Positions 10,088 to 17,785 of a stretch of DNA of 54,468 nt are shown piece by piece. A program made the position numbers and the translations under genes. The stretch's first letter is position 1, and every line of letters begins with the position of its first letter. The stretch spans positions 1-54,468 of IMG/VR virus record IMGVR_UViG_3300021424_000043. One strand, given 5' to 3'. Source of the stretch: a virus. The notes beneath the pieces were generated by a model, which worked only from the letters and a program-made list of their open reading frames with translations, was not told the DNA's origin and ran no database searches.

Positions 10088-10568
10088 ACTGGTCTTTGTT
10101 TTTATTGGTCAAGATTTTAAGCAATTCTGTACGATCTAATGCTTTACCCTCGCCCAGAGGTATAGATTCTAGTTGTTCTTCATTCTTGGCTTGTTTTTGA
10201 TCTATTGTTGCTTTCTTTAACTGCAATTCAATCATTTTAAGTTTTTTCTGTACTTTAGCAGTTTTAGCAGTAATAGCATGTCCTAGCATTGTGCCTGCAA
10301 CACCGAATATTTCACTACTATAACGACTATCAACTTGCATACCTAAATCCATTAAATCTTTATAACTATTCTGTGCGAGATTTGCCAAATCATCCATTTC
10401 AATGTCGGCACTTTCTAAGCCACGTACTTGTGGTAATGCATTTTCTATCTTGTCAAGATTTTTAAGAGCTGCTTCTGTTATTTCTTGTGTTTCTGGTGGT
10501 AATTCGACATCATTAGATTCTGACGACACGTTTGCTAACTGAAACAATTCTTCTAACTTTTTGGTCAT
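10086..10568 (-). CDS. 16: Small terminase subunit-like protein (gp16-like)
   Basis: 160 residues, close to T4 gp16 (164 aa), and mostly helical. The central segment (SSEIFGVAGTMLGHAITAK followed by KVQKKLKMIELQLKKA) matches the gp16 pattern of an AxxM(A/G)xxM helix and a coiled-coil helix pair used for oligomerisation. By family, TerS recognises the packaging substrate and stimulates the gp17 motor. It sits next to gp4. The large terminase is not in this window. The ATG lies only 4 nt after an AATAAATA core and has no Shine-Dalgarno, so a leaderless message is likely. The call is by pattern, not search. Confidence 0.6.
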   Translation of the reverse strand: MTKKLEELFQLANVSSESNDVELPPETQEITEAALKNLDKIENALPQVRGLESADIEMDDLANLAQNSYKDLMDLGMQVDSRYSSEIFGVAGTMLGHAITAKTAKVQKKLKMIELQLKKATIDQKQAKNEEQLESIPLGEGKALDRTELLKILTNKNKDQ

Positions 10569-10572
10569 ACAT

Positions 10573-10580
10573 TATTTATT
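10573..10580 (-). promoter_or_regulatory. Late promoter core at leaderless spacing (gp16-like gene)
   Basis: AATAAATA on the minus strand ends 4 nt before the ATG at 10568, so the expected start site falls at the start codon. The stop codon of gp4 (10579-10581) overlaps it. Confidence 0.55.
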
Positions 10581-11016
10581 AACCCCGTTTTCCATTATAG
10601 AAAATATCATCTTCTGTAATTACACGAAAGGTTAGTCCTTGACGTTTGCAATATACACTGGCTGCTTGCCATTTGGCATAATTCAATGCTACTGTAGCAC
10701 GGTCTTTAGCACTTGCAATTTTACTTTCAATAATACTTTGCTTTTTTGGTTTTATTTCTACAATCTCGCCCCGTTTATTACCGTGTTTGTCTTGGTACAT
10801 TACGAAAAAATCTGGGACATACACCGTTTGCTTGCCAGTAAATGGATTTTTATAGGGCACTTTTATTGCTTCACTAGCCCATGCTATGATATTGTCATTA
10901 TTATCACAAAACTTCATAAAGGTTAATTCCCAACCACTGCGAAATTTAGGCTTATGATTACCTACATATTTTTGTGAGTTTTGTGGGGTATAAACACCCG
11001 ACGCAAATTTTTTCAT
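10579..11016 (-). CDS. 4: Head completion protein gp4
   Basis: 145 residues versus about 150 in T4 gp4. Family features are visible: FRSGWELTFMKFCD near the N-terminus, IIAWASEAIKVPY, then YVPDFFV followed by EIVEIKPKKQ. This is the PD-(D/E)XK-like core (D...E-x-K) typical of gp4/gp50. A C-terminal GLTFRVITEDDI corresponds to the T4 GIKFRILTEDG. The protein completes DNA-filled heads before tail joining. It overlaps the upstream 119-aa gene by ATGA, so translation is coupled. Confidence 0.92.
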   Translation of the reverse strand: MKKFASGVYTPQNSQKYVGNHKPKFRSGWELTFMKFCDNNDNIIAWASEAIKVPYKNPFTGKQTVYVPDFFVMYQDKHGNKRGEIVEIKPKKQSIIESKIASAKDRATVALNYAKWQAASVYCKRQGLTFRVITEDDIFYNGKRG

Positions 11017-11372
11017 CTTACAACATTTCTTGCTACAGGAAATACCGGAACAGGTTCAGTACTTATGCCATATAAGTTTGTTTTGGGTCTAAATGAATTA
11101 AGATAGAATATTAATGTTTGGTTTATAGTTACTTCATCTGTTTTTAAAGATTGCATTTGTTCTAATAATTCGATAGCAGGTATGCCCGACTCTGTAGAAA
11201 CTCTAAATAAAAATGCCGTATATTGTTCTGCTTGATTTTCAGTTGTGCATACAGAAATAAAAAAACTACGAACTAAATCAAATTCAGCAGTAGGAACTAT
11301 AACATCTGTCTTATAAAAACTATCAAATATTTGTGTAGTTTGATCTTGTTGATTTTTAGAAATATATGGCAT
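11013..11372 (-). CDS. Unknown virion-cluster protein (119 aa)
   Basis: Mostly helical, with no recognised motif. It lies between the tube-like gene and gp4 and is translationally coupled to gp4 through an ATGA overlap. A role in head or tail completion is inferred only from position. The start is ATG at 11372 with a GATAAATA late core 18 nt upstream. Confidence 0.55.
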   Translation of the reverse strand: MPYISKNQQDQTTQIFDSFYKTDVIVPTAEFDLVRSFFISVCTTENQAEQYTAFLFRVSTESGIPAIELLEQMQSLKTDEVTINQTLIFYLNSFRPKTNLYGISTEPVPVFPVARNVVR

Positions 11373-11389
11373 ACTATGAACCGCTTTAG

Positions 11390-11442
11390 CTATTTATCAA
11401 TAGAAAAATGGGGTCATCGGTATATACATAAAATTTAAATTA
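11390..11442 (-). repeat. Promoter/3'-flank repeat, copy 1
   Basis: 53-bp segment about 87% identical (by hand, one gap) to 12883-12936. Each copy covers the stop codon of a tube-fold gene and the downstream late promoter. Confidence 0.8.
11391..11398 (-). promoter_or_regulatory. T4-type late promoter core for the 119-aa gene and gp4
   Basis: GATAAATA on the minus strand, 18 nt before the ATG at 11372, inside the short palindrome CTATTGATAAATAG. Confidence 0.65.
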
Positions 11443-12861
11443 ACCGCCCCTACCTCTGGGGGCATTATTATCAACAACAGGAGTGCCTTTGTCTGATTGT
11501 TTGCCGTCTGGCGTTTCTGCTTTCTTTCTTAAGTCAATACCCGTTACATCCTTAATTGTGCCACCTACTGCCCCACCAACATTGGTAAATCCGCCTAATA
11601 CTTGTTTGCCTAAGGTTTTAATACCATTAATTATTGGATTTCCTTGTCTAATATCAACTTTGTTTTCTTCACCACCATAGACTGTTCCTGTAGTCGGAGC
11701 TCCTGCAGCCAGTGCATCAGTTGCTTGGCTAGCTTTGTTATCGAATGTAAAAGATAAATTTCTAGTTTCGTTTGGTTTTGCACGTAAATTGTTTAATAGT
11801 GAGTTCTTTAATTCTGTTTTTAGCGTTTGTTTTATATCAGTGTTCTTTAATGTTTTATACGCTGCACCTGCTGCTCTAATTGCACCTAGTGGATTGTCGC
11901 CTGCGCCCTTTAATGCCCCGCCGACGCTATCAATTAATCCGTCCTTACCAAGTATCTTTCCAGTTGACCCAGGCATAGCAATAGGACTTTTTGTTCTATC
12001 ATAATTTGCTACATCGCCAAAGCCAGGAACAAGATTACTAGGCTTATCTCCGTCTATTGCACCCTCATTATATACTACTGTTTCATAATCAAGTGTCATA
12101 ATATTTTTCATAACACCTGCAGCTTCATCATAGGCATAGGTGTCATGTGCAAATTCTGTTATGGTTGGGTTTATTAAAGTGTAGGCTATAAAGTTTTTTT
12201 GATAAAATCCATATATAGTTATTTCACTAAAGAAATTAGGTTTTTTAGGCGCGCTATCATTTATTGGATTATATCCATAGAAAAGTTTTCCTGACAAATC
12301 ATTTTCATAAATGTTTCTATTTTTAAAATCAGGATCTTGCACAGGCGCTGCTGTTTTACTACCTGCACCTGCCAACCCTCTTACTTCTCCTGTTTGTGTG
12401 TTTTTACTTAGGTCTTGACCGAAACCGCCGCGTGTACCACTAAATGAAACTTTAGGTACAGCACCATCATAATAATAATATGTATAATATGCAGCCCACA
12501 ATTTATTCATACTGTTGCCGTTATCGTCGAAAAAAGTAAACTGTACTGGATTATATTTTATTTTTGTTTGTACAATACGTTTACGATTGTATTGATTCAT
12601 TTGATGAGTAGCAAATTGATAACTAGGCAATTTTACATCACGCACTAATAGACCAAAATTTTGTTGTGTACCAAGGTTTGCATCTAAGTCATAAACTATT
12701 GAGTTTACATTAAAATAACAATGAAATAGAAATTTATTTTTAGGGGCGTTTTGATATGCATAAGGCCCGAACGTTTTACTTGCGTGGCGATAATCTCGCA
12801 GATAATCATTGCCGAAAAATCCGCTGCCTACGTCTTTAAGTAAATTTTGAAAAACACCCAT
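11440..12861 (-). CDS. Tail-tube-fold protein, probable gp19 paralogue or gp54-like tube initiator (473 aa)
   Basis: Residues about 40-150 (NKFLFHCYFNV, LPSYQFATHQMNQYNRK, then YNPVQFTFFDDNGNS) and 215-275 (ITIYGFYQKNF...MTLDYETVVYN) follow the layout of the tube protein encoded just upstream (LRDDASGS, WEIYGCFIQ, LTLRYDNA). The C-terminal ~200 residues are low-complexity and Gly/Pro-rich. The 3' flank is a near copy of the gp19 3' flank, which supports origin by tandem duplication. In contractile tails such paralogues start the tube at the baseplate (gp54) or occupy another ring. Start ATG at 12861. Confidence 0.65.
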   Translation of the reverse strand: MGVFQNLLKDVGSGFFGNDYLRDYRHASKTFGPYAYQNAPKNKFLFHCYFNVNSIVYDLDANLGTQQNFGLLVRDVKLPSYQFATHQMNQYNRKRIVQTKIKYNPVQFTFFDDNGNSMNKLWAAYYTYYYYDGAVPKVSFSGTRGGFGQDLSKNTQTGEVRGLAGAGSKTAAPVQDPDFKNRNIYENDLSGKLFYGYNPINDSAPKKPNFFSEITIYGFYQKNFIAYTLINPTITEFAHDTYAYDEAAGVMKNIMTLDYETVVYNEGAIDGDKPSNLVPGFGDVANYDRTKSPIAMPGSTGKILGKDGLIDSVGGALKGAGDNPLGAIRAAGAAYKTLKNTDIKQTLKTELKNSLLNNLRAKPNETRNLSFTFDNKASQATDALAAGAPTTGTVYGGEENKVDIRQGNPIINGIKTLGKQVLGGFTNVGGAVGGTIKDVTGIDLRKKAETPDGKQSDKGTPVVDNNAPRGRGG

Positions 12862-12869
12862 ATAAGGTA

Positions 12870-12909
12870 AACCCCATTTAAACTATTTATCAATAGAAAA
12901 AATGGGGTT
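12870..12909. repeat. Inverted repeat enclosing a late promoter
   Basis: Arms 12870-12879 (AACCCCATTT) and 12900-12909 (AAATGGGGTT) are perfect over 10 bp. The 20-bp loop holds GATAAATA and an inner CTATT/AATAG pair. No T-tract follows on the minus strand, so it is not a simple terminator. Confidence 0.75.
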
Positions 12910-12936
12910 ATCCTTATATACTAAAAATTAAAATTA
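12883..12936 (-). repeat. Promoter/3'-flank repeat, copy 2
   Basis: Partner of 11390-11442. It runs from the gp19 stop codon into the late promoter of the 473-aa gene. Confidence 0.8.
12884..12891 (-). promoter_or_regulatory. T4-type late promoter core for 11440-12861
   Basis: GATAAATA on the minus strand, 22 nt before the ATG at 12861, in the loop of the inverted repeat 12870-12909. Confidence 0.7.
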
Positions 12937-13572
12937 ACTGCCGCCGCCAATACCAGTAACTGATGCTCCTGCTAAACTTCTTCCGATAGCCTGACCAACT
13001 CCACTAGTTAGTGGTGATTGTATAGCATTATCATAACGTAATGTTAATGCAATTTGTGCAGGTTCATTAGTGTTATAGTCTAAGTTGTTATAGTTTGCTG
13101 TTTGAATAAAGCAACCATAAATTTCCCAAGTTTCAAGAACGTTTGGTTTGTTTGCTCCATTTCCACCATCTAATACTTCAATATTAGTTTGGAACTTATA
13201 ATCTTGACCAGTTGCAGCACTTGACATTTCTACGAAATCTAATTGTTTCTGTAATTGTTGTCCTACTGCTTTTGATACACTACCTGATGCATCATCACGC
13301 AATGAAACATTTATTGGCTGCCATGCGTATCTACCTGCAAGATATAAAGTTGAGTTATAAATTGGGATAGTGATTTCAGGAAACTGAACTTGTGGTCGTG
13401 ATACGTTCATTACTTGCTTTGTTAATTGTAGACCGCTGGACGTGTCAACACCAAAGTTAATGAAGTTTACTCTAAAGCGAAATTGTAGTTTAGGCATCAA
13501 CAGGCCCTGATTGCCTCCGGCATTATCAGATGCTACTGTCATGTTAAACAATGATTGTGAGGCTGTTGCCAT
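12934..13572 (-). CDS. 19: Tail tube protein gp19
   Basis: 212 residues; T4 gp19 is 163. The fold pattern is clear: LMPKLQFRFRVNFINFG at the N-terminus, PEITIPIYNSTLYLAGRY, the DD loop (VSLRDDASGS), WEIYGCFIQTANYNNLDYN and LTLRYDNAIQSPL at the end. It polymerises as hexameric rings to form the inner tube through which DNA leaves the head. It lies directly after the sheath gene, as in T4 (18-19). A stable hairpin and a CTAAATA late-type core lie between the two genes, with a CGGAG ribosome site, so it can be expressed independently of the sheath. Confidence 0.92.
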   Translation of the reverse strand: MATASQSLFNMTVASDNAGGNQGLLMPKLQFRFRVNFINFGVDTSSGLQLTKQVMNVSRPQVQFPEITIPIYNSTLYLAGRYAWQPINVSLRDDASGSVSKAVGQQLQKQLDFVEMSSAATGQDYKFQTNIEVLDGGNGANKPNVLETWEIYGCFIQTANYNNLDYNTNEPAQIALTLRYDNAIQSPLTSGVGQAIGRSLAGASVTGIGGGS

Positions 13573-13593
13573 TTTAATTCTCCGTATATACTA

Positions 13594-13600
13594 TATTTAG
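13594..13600 (-). promoter_or_regulatory. Late-promoter-like core for gp19
   Basis: CTAAATA on the minus strand, 21 nt before the ATG and followed by CGGAG. It is a variant of the common GATAAATA. Confidence 0.5.
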
Positions 13601-13605
13601 TCAGT

Positions 13606-13627
13606 GTGCGCCACTTGCATGGCGCAC
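13606..13627. other. Stable hairpin between gp18 and gp19
   Basis: An 8-bp perfect stem GTGCGCCA/TGGCGCAC with a 6-nt loop. There is no U-tract on the minus strand, so an mRNA end-stabilising, processing or attenuating element is more likely than a classical terminator. Confidence 0.65.
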
Positions 13628-13638
13628 TGTTATTTCAA

Positions 13639-16600
13639 TTATGCTCCTGACAATTCACCAGTGTTCAATATACGTACTGGGATGTAGATAAATTCTGCTG
13701 CCTTGACTGGTTCAAGAGCAACGTCGATCCACAATTCATTACGATCTATTCTTGCTGGAGTATTGTTTGATTCATCGCAGACTACCAAGTAGTCATAGAT
13801 ACCTCTCTTAGCAACAAGATCAATCATTAGTGATTCTACTACTCCAGCGATTTGTTGACGAGTCAACGCATCGTTAGGTTCGAATACGAATGGTCTTGCT
13901 GCGATAGTCAATTGACGACGTACATAAGCGACCAAACGTGCTACGTTTGTACGATCAAGTGCGCTTTGACTATTAAATGATGTCTTATTACCATAGTTCA
14001 ATAAGCCATTACCAGTAAAGAATACTAGTGGGTTTATGAAGTTAGTATACAATACATTACGTATGCCTAGTGGTGTCTTACTAACCACGAACTCTCCTGT
14101 GTCACGATCTAAGTAACCGATACCTGTAGCGTTGTCAATCAGACCACGACGAGTACCAGCAGCCGCTAACCAAGGAAATGCAACTGTATCATTTTTAATA
14201 AATGTACGCAACATCATATGACTTGCTGGGACAGCAACTATATTACCGCTCAAGTCTGGAGCGACACCGCTTGGATAGAACAAGCCAAGATAAGTATCGC
14301 GTGTTACACAACCTGTTTCACCAGTGCCTGTAGCACCAGCAGCATTAGTTGCCCATGCTTGAATATCTGTTGCACTTTCTGCTAGACCCATTGGAGTGTC
14401 ACCCAAGATATAACCTGTCTGCCCACGATCATTGTTTAATACGACCATGTTTGGTTGTAGTTCAGGATAATTAGGTGTTGCCATTAAGTTGAAGAAGTTA
14501 TCTTCATCGCGTAGTGATTGATTTGTGTCCATTGTCGAACGCATAGCCTTTACAACCATGTTGCGCTGTGCCTTGCGTCCCATATACGCCTTACCTTTAT
14601 CATCTAATCCACTCGCTGAAACCCATGTTGAAGAAATTGTTGGGTATGTTGATTTGTCTGGGAAATTAGTTGAAGTCAAGTAATTTGTGCGATACTGCTT
14701 AACATTATATCCTGAGCGGCGTGTGTTGAACAACAGTATACCAGTTGGATATAAATTTGAGTTAGGAGCATCAACATCAAGATAATTGGCGTTGACAGTA
14801 GCCGTGCTTTTCAACATTGATTTAATAGTTGGGATAGGATCATCTGCTGGGTTAGTTGTGCCGTTAAGTGCCCAACGCGCATCTGCAAACAATACTCCTG
14901 TTGCACTTGTTTGATCATTTGTATCTAACAATACCCAAGTACCTGTTTCTGGTGCTACATATGTACCATTGCTATTTCTCTTTGCTTGCCAACGATAGAT
15001 TACTGGGAAGTTTTCTAAGTCGCTAGTATCAATCCATAGATCACCATAACTTAATGCAGTAGTACCATCACTTTGTGTTGTTGGTGCGCTTGCTGCCATA
15101 ATTGGGCCATTTGGATCAGTTGTATTTGTTCCAGTAGTTTTTGGGAAACCATTCTTATCGTATGCTTGGTTACGATATGCCTTCCAGTATGCACCAGTTG
15201 TTGCATCTGCTGTTTGGCATCTAACCATAATATCTGCTTGGTCAGCAACAGCCCAGAACCAATTAGTTCTATCTGGCGGGGCAACATTTGGGAAACCTTC
15301 GTTTGGTTCGTAGTCCACATAATACCAGTTACTTAACATAGTAGTGAACATAGTTGGAGCAACACTTGCTGTTGATCCTGCTAACGCAACTGCTGTGACG
15401 GCTCCGCCGCTTACTGCTGTAATCTTTATGTTTACGTCATTAGTTGTAGCAGCGCCGCCAATTAATGTGCCTAATACTTTTACAGTATCGCCAGCAGCAT
15501 AGCCTGAGCCTGCATTACCAAAAGTATCTCTATCAACTGTTACATAACCATATTGAGTCGATAAATTAACAGTTAGACCTGTACCTGATGATGAGATATT
15601 AGTTGTTGCAAATGCAGTATCAGAAATTGCTACTGATGGTCCCCACTTACAGCCATCTGTAGTACCTGATACTAAACCTGCCTCGTCTAGTACACCGATT
15701 GACGCATAGTTTGTACCAGTATTTTCATTGATAACAATTTCACCGCCTTCTGTGTGAGTTATTACGATTGCGCCATCACTGTTTACAGCTGCCGTAGTGT
15801 AACTAATATTTGCTGCACTCCATGCTGTTGCAAACTGTGCTGCATTACTGCTAGCAGCAATAGTAACTTCCCAAGGTTCAGAAGTTAATGGATTATTTTG
15901 AAACGCTGTTTCGCCAGGAGCACTTACTTGAACTTTTAATGTACCACCTGAACTAAATTCTGGGCTAGTGTTGCTGCCTGTAACAACAGTTGGCCCTATA
16001 GAATTACGCTTCCAAATATATACTGGAGATTGATCATATGCTCCATACGGATCGACCTGCATATATACGCTACCTGCTGGAATATTCTTACCACCAAGAG
16101 TATCTACTGCATTAGTGGCTAGCATGTCACTTTGGAATACGTTACAAGTACGTGATCTCCAAGTAGCAAGTGTTGAATCAAAACTACTAACTTTTGGATT
16201 TAATCCATTAGTTACAGTTGAGATTTTAATCCATACTGAATTAGTTGGAGCAGGTGTTGTTCCTGCAACTGCTGGAAGACTGCCCTGCCACAATGGCTGC
16301 TGCGCTGACGTACCAAAGAACATTTGTGGTTGATAGTAATCACCTGCAGTTATACCTAGTGATGATAATGCTGTACCGCCCAATGTCCATTTTGTTGCAC
16401 TGGAAGTTGGGTCATCGTCAATTAGGCTACGACCAAATATGTTAAGTACATTATTGGTTGAACTTGCAGCAATATCTTGTATTGCTAATGTATTATTAAT
16501 TTGACCAACAAGTGAACTTAGTGTAGTTCCAGTCGCAGTAACAGTATATGTTACTCCGCTATTAGTAAATGTTACTGTATCGCCAATAGTAATAGTTGGG

Positions 16601-17307
16601 CTAGTAGTACTTCCCGAAACCATTGGGATAGAACTTAGCCAATCGAAACTACCTACTTCGACCCAAGAATTCAAATAATTCTTATAATAATAAGTAGCCT
16701 TTTCTGTTACTGGATTGCCTTCTTTGGCTTCATAATCAACTATAGCAAAATCGCCTATTGCGCCAATGCTTGCAGCAGGGGCACCTGAAGATGTATCCTC
16801 TTCGTCAGTGATTATTGCTACAGGTGACTTATAATAATATGATTGTTTTTCGTTGCTCCAACAATAGATACCCCAAGTTGTTGTAGTTGTATCTAACCAG
16901 TATGTGCCATCTGCTGGATTTGCAGTTGGGCGTCCTGTTCTACCTACTAGACTTGCTAGATCAATATCTGCCCTTAATATATAAGCATTGTTTGTTACAC
17001 CCAATACTGAGTACGCTGCTAATAGACCATACTCATTTAATTCATACCCTTGAATTGGAGTACCGTCAGCAGTCTGATAGAAGAATGGATTACCATATAG
17101 TGTAACCAAATCTCTCTGACTAGTGACTTGAAATAATTTACCTGCATTTGCAGTTGTTGTTGCTTGCGCAATACCTACGCCTGCTGGGTTAGCCTTATTT
17201 GCTGCTGTAGCAACCATTACGAATGGTACACTTCCGCCTGCTGCGGGTAGATATTGTGACTGGTCGATAATTGTAACTTCGACGCCTGGTGATGTTAAAG
17301 CTGGCAT
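13639..17307 (-). CDS. 18: Tail sheath protein gp18 with very large insertion (1222 aa)
   Basis: The N-terminus (MPALTSPGVEVTIIDQS) and roughly the last 350 residues (RNMVVKAMRST, GIRNVLYTNFINPLVFF, ALDRTNVARLVAYVRRQL, AEFIYIPVRILNTG) are typical T4-like sheath. T4 gp18 is 659 aa. The excess here is a central region (about residues 130-850) of Thr/Ser/Gly-rich beta-type sequence with recurring units such as GTYWLDTTTTTWGIYCW and YGDLWIDTS...VIYRWQA. These are likely extra domains exposed on the tail surface. The sheath contracts to drive the tube through the cell envelope. Start ATG at 17307 with AGGAAA and a long leader. Confidence 0.93.
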   Translation of the reverse strand: MPALTSPGVEVTIIDQSQYLPAAGGSVPFVMVATAANKANPAGVGIAQATTTANAGKLFQVTSQRDLVTLYGNPFFYQTADGTPIQGYELNEYGLLAAYSVLGVTNNAYILRADIDLASLVGRTGRPTANPADGTYWLDTTTTTWGIYCWSNEKQSYYYKSPVAIITDEEDTSSGAPAASIGAIGDFAIVDYEAKEGNPVTEKATYYYKNYLNSWVEVGSFDWLSSIPMVSGSTTSPTITIGDTVTFTNSGVTYTVTATGTTLSSLVGQINNTLAIQDIAASSTNNVLNIFGRSLIDDDPTSSATKWTLGGTALSSLGITAGDYYQPQMFFGTSAQQPLWQGSLPAVAGTTPAPTNSVWIKISTVTNGLNPKVSSFDSTLATWRSRTCNVFQSDMLATNAVDTLGGKNIPAGSVYMQVDPYGAYDQSPVYIWKRNSIGPTVVTGSNTSPEFSSGGTLKVQVSAPGETAFQNNPLTSEPWEVTIAASSNAAQFATAWSAANISYTTAAVNSDGAIVITHTEGGEIVINENTGTNYASIGVLDEAGLVSGTTDGCKWGPSVAISDTAFATTNISSSGTGLTVNLSTQYGYVTVDRDTFGNAGSGYAAGDTVKVLGTLIGGAATTNDVNIKITAVSGGAVTAVALAGSTASVAPTMFTTMLSNWYYVDYEPNEGFPNVAPPDRTNWFWAVADQADIMVRCQTADATTGAYWKAYRNQAYDKNGFPKTTGTNTTDPNGPIMAASAPTTQSDGTTALSYGDLWIDTSDLENFPVIYRWQAKRNSNGTYVAPETGTWVLLDTNDQTSATGVLFADARWALNGTTNPADDPIPTIKSMLKSTATVNANYLDVDAPNSNLYPTGILLFNTRRSGYNVKQYRTNYLTSTNFPDKSTYPTISSTWVSASGLDDKGKAYMGRKAQRNMVVKAMRSTMDTNQSLRDEDNFFNLMATPNYPELQPNMVVLNNDRGQTGYILGDTPMGLAESATDIQAWATNAAGATGTGETGCVTRDTYLGLFYPSGVAPDLSGNIVAVPASHMMLRTFIKNDTVAFPWLAAAGTRRGLIDNATGIGYLDRDTGEFVVSKTPLGIRNVLYTNFINPLVFFTGNGLLNYGNKTSFNSQSALDRTNVARLVAYVRRQLTIAARPFVFEPNDALTRQQIAGVVESLMIDLVAKRGIYDYLVVCDESNNTPARIDRNELWIDVALEPVKAAEFIYIPVRILNTGELSGA

Positions 17308-17364
17308 TTTTCTGTTTCCTATGTTGTAATATTTTGAGGGTTACATACCCTGGTTTCTTAATAA

Positions 17365-17372
17365 TATTTATT
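17365..17372 (-). promoter_or_regulatory. T4-type late promoter core for gp18
   Basis: AATAAATA on the minus strand, 57 nt before the sheath ATG. The predicted leader of about 50 nt contains a small GGGTATGTAACCC hairpin and an AGGAAA ribosome site. Confidence 0.6.
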
Positions 17373-17399
17373 AATTAATAGGAAAAACTGCCCAATAGC

Positions 17400-17418
17400 A
17401 AACCTTCGAAGGTTTTTT
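17400..17418 (+). terminator. Palindromic terminator-like hairpin
   Basis: A perfect 16-bp palindrome (AAACCTTCGAAGGTTT) is followed by T residues on the plus strand. It sits immediately upstream of the plus-strand late core of the HNH-like gene. No plus-strand gene precedes it, so it may block antisense read-through from the sheath region or act as a cruciform. Confidence 0.55.
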
Positions 17419-17419
17419 G

Positions 17420-17426
17420 TTAAATA
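17420..17426 (+). promoter_or_regulatory. Late-promoter-like core at leaderless spacing (HNH-like gene)
   Basis: TTAAATA on the plus strand ends 5 nt before the ATG at 17432. No Shine-Dalgarno is seen. Confidence 0.45.
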
Positions 17427-17431
17427 AGTTT

Positions 17432-17785
17432 ATGATTAAAATAAGACCTATTTGTACTGTTTGTAATAAGAATTATAGTGCTATTAACTATATAAAGGAT
17501 AATATTAAGCATTATCGCAGTCATTGTGATGATTGCGGCAAAAAGAAAATTAAAGCAAAAAAAAGATTATTTAATTGGGAAAAGGCTGGTTATAAAAAGA
17601 AACTAGTATGTGATAATTGTGGTTTTAAATCAATATATCCTAGTCAAATGACTGTATTTCACATTGATGGAAATTTAAAAAACATTAAACTTGTAAATCT
17701 AAGGACTATTTGTTTAAATTGTGTAGAAATTGTTAAGCGAAAAGAATTGTCCTGGAAGCGCGGCGATTTACAGATTGATTATTGA
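17432..17785 (+). CDS. Zinc-binding HNH-like protein (117 aa)
   Basis: Cys pairs at C8/C11, C32/C35, C60/C63 and C94/C97 suggest two zinc sites. The core FHIDGN (residues 76-81), followed by N89-L-R-T-I-C-L-N-C97, has the layout of an HNH/His-Me endonuclease motif. Related small proteins in T4-like phages act as homing-type or packaging-associated nucleases, but activity here is unproven. I chose the ATG at 17432 over an in-frame TTG 15 nt upstream because a late core ends 5 nt before this ATG. It is a lone plus-strand gene, and its last 18 bases overlap the end of the convergent kinase gene. Confidence 0.7.
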   Translation: MIKIRPICTVCNKNYSAINYIKDNIKHYRSHCDDCGKKKIKAKKRLFNWEKAGYKKKLVCDNCGFKSIYPSQMTVFHIDGNLKNIKLVNLRTICLNCVEIVKRKELSWKRGDLQIDY

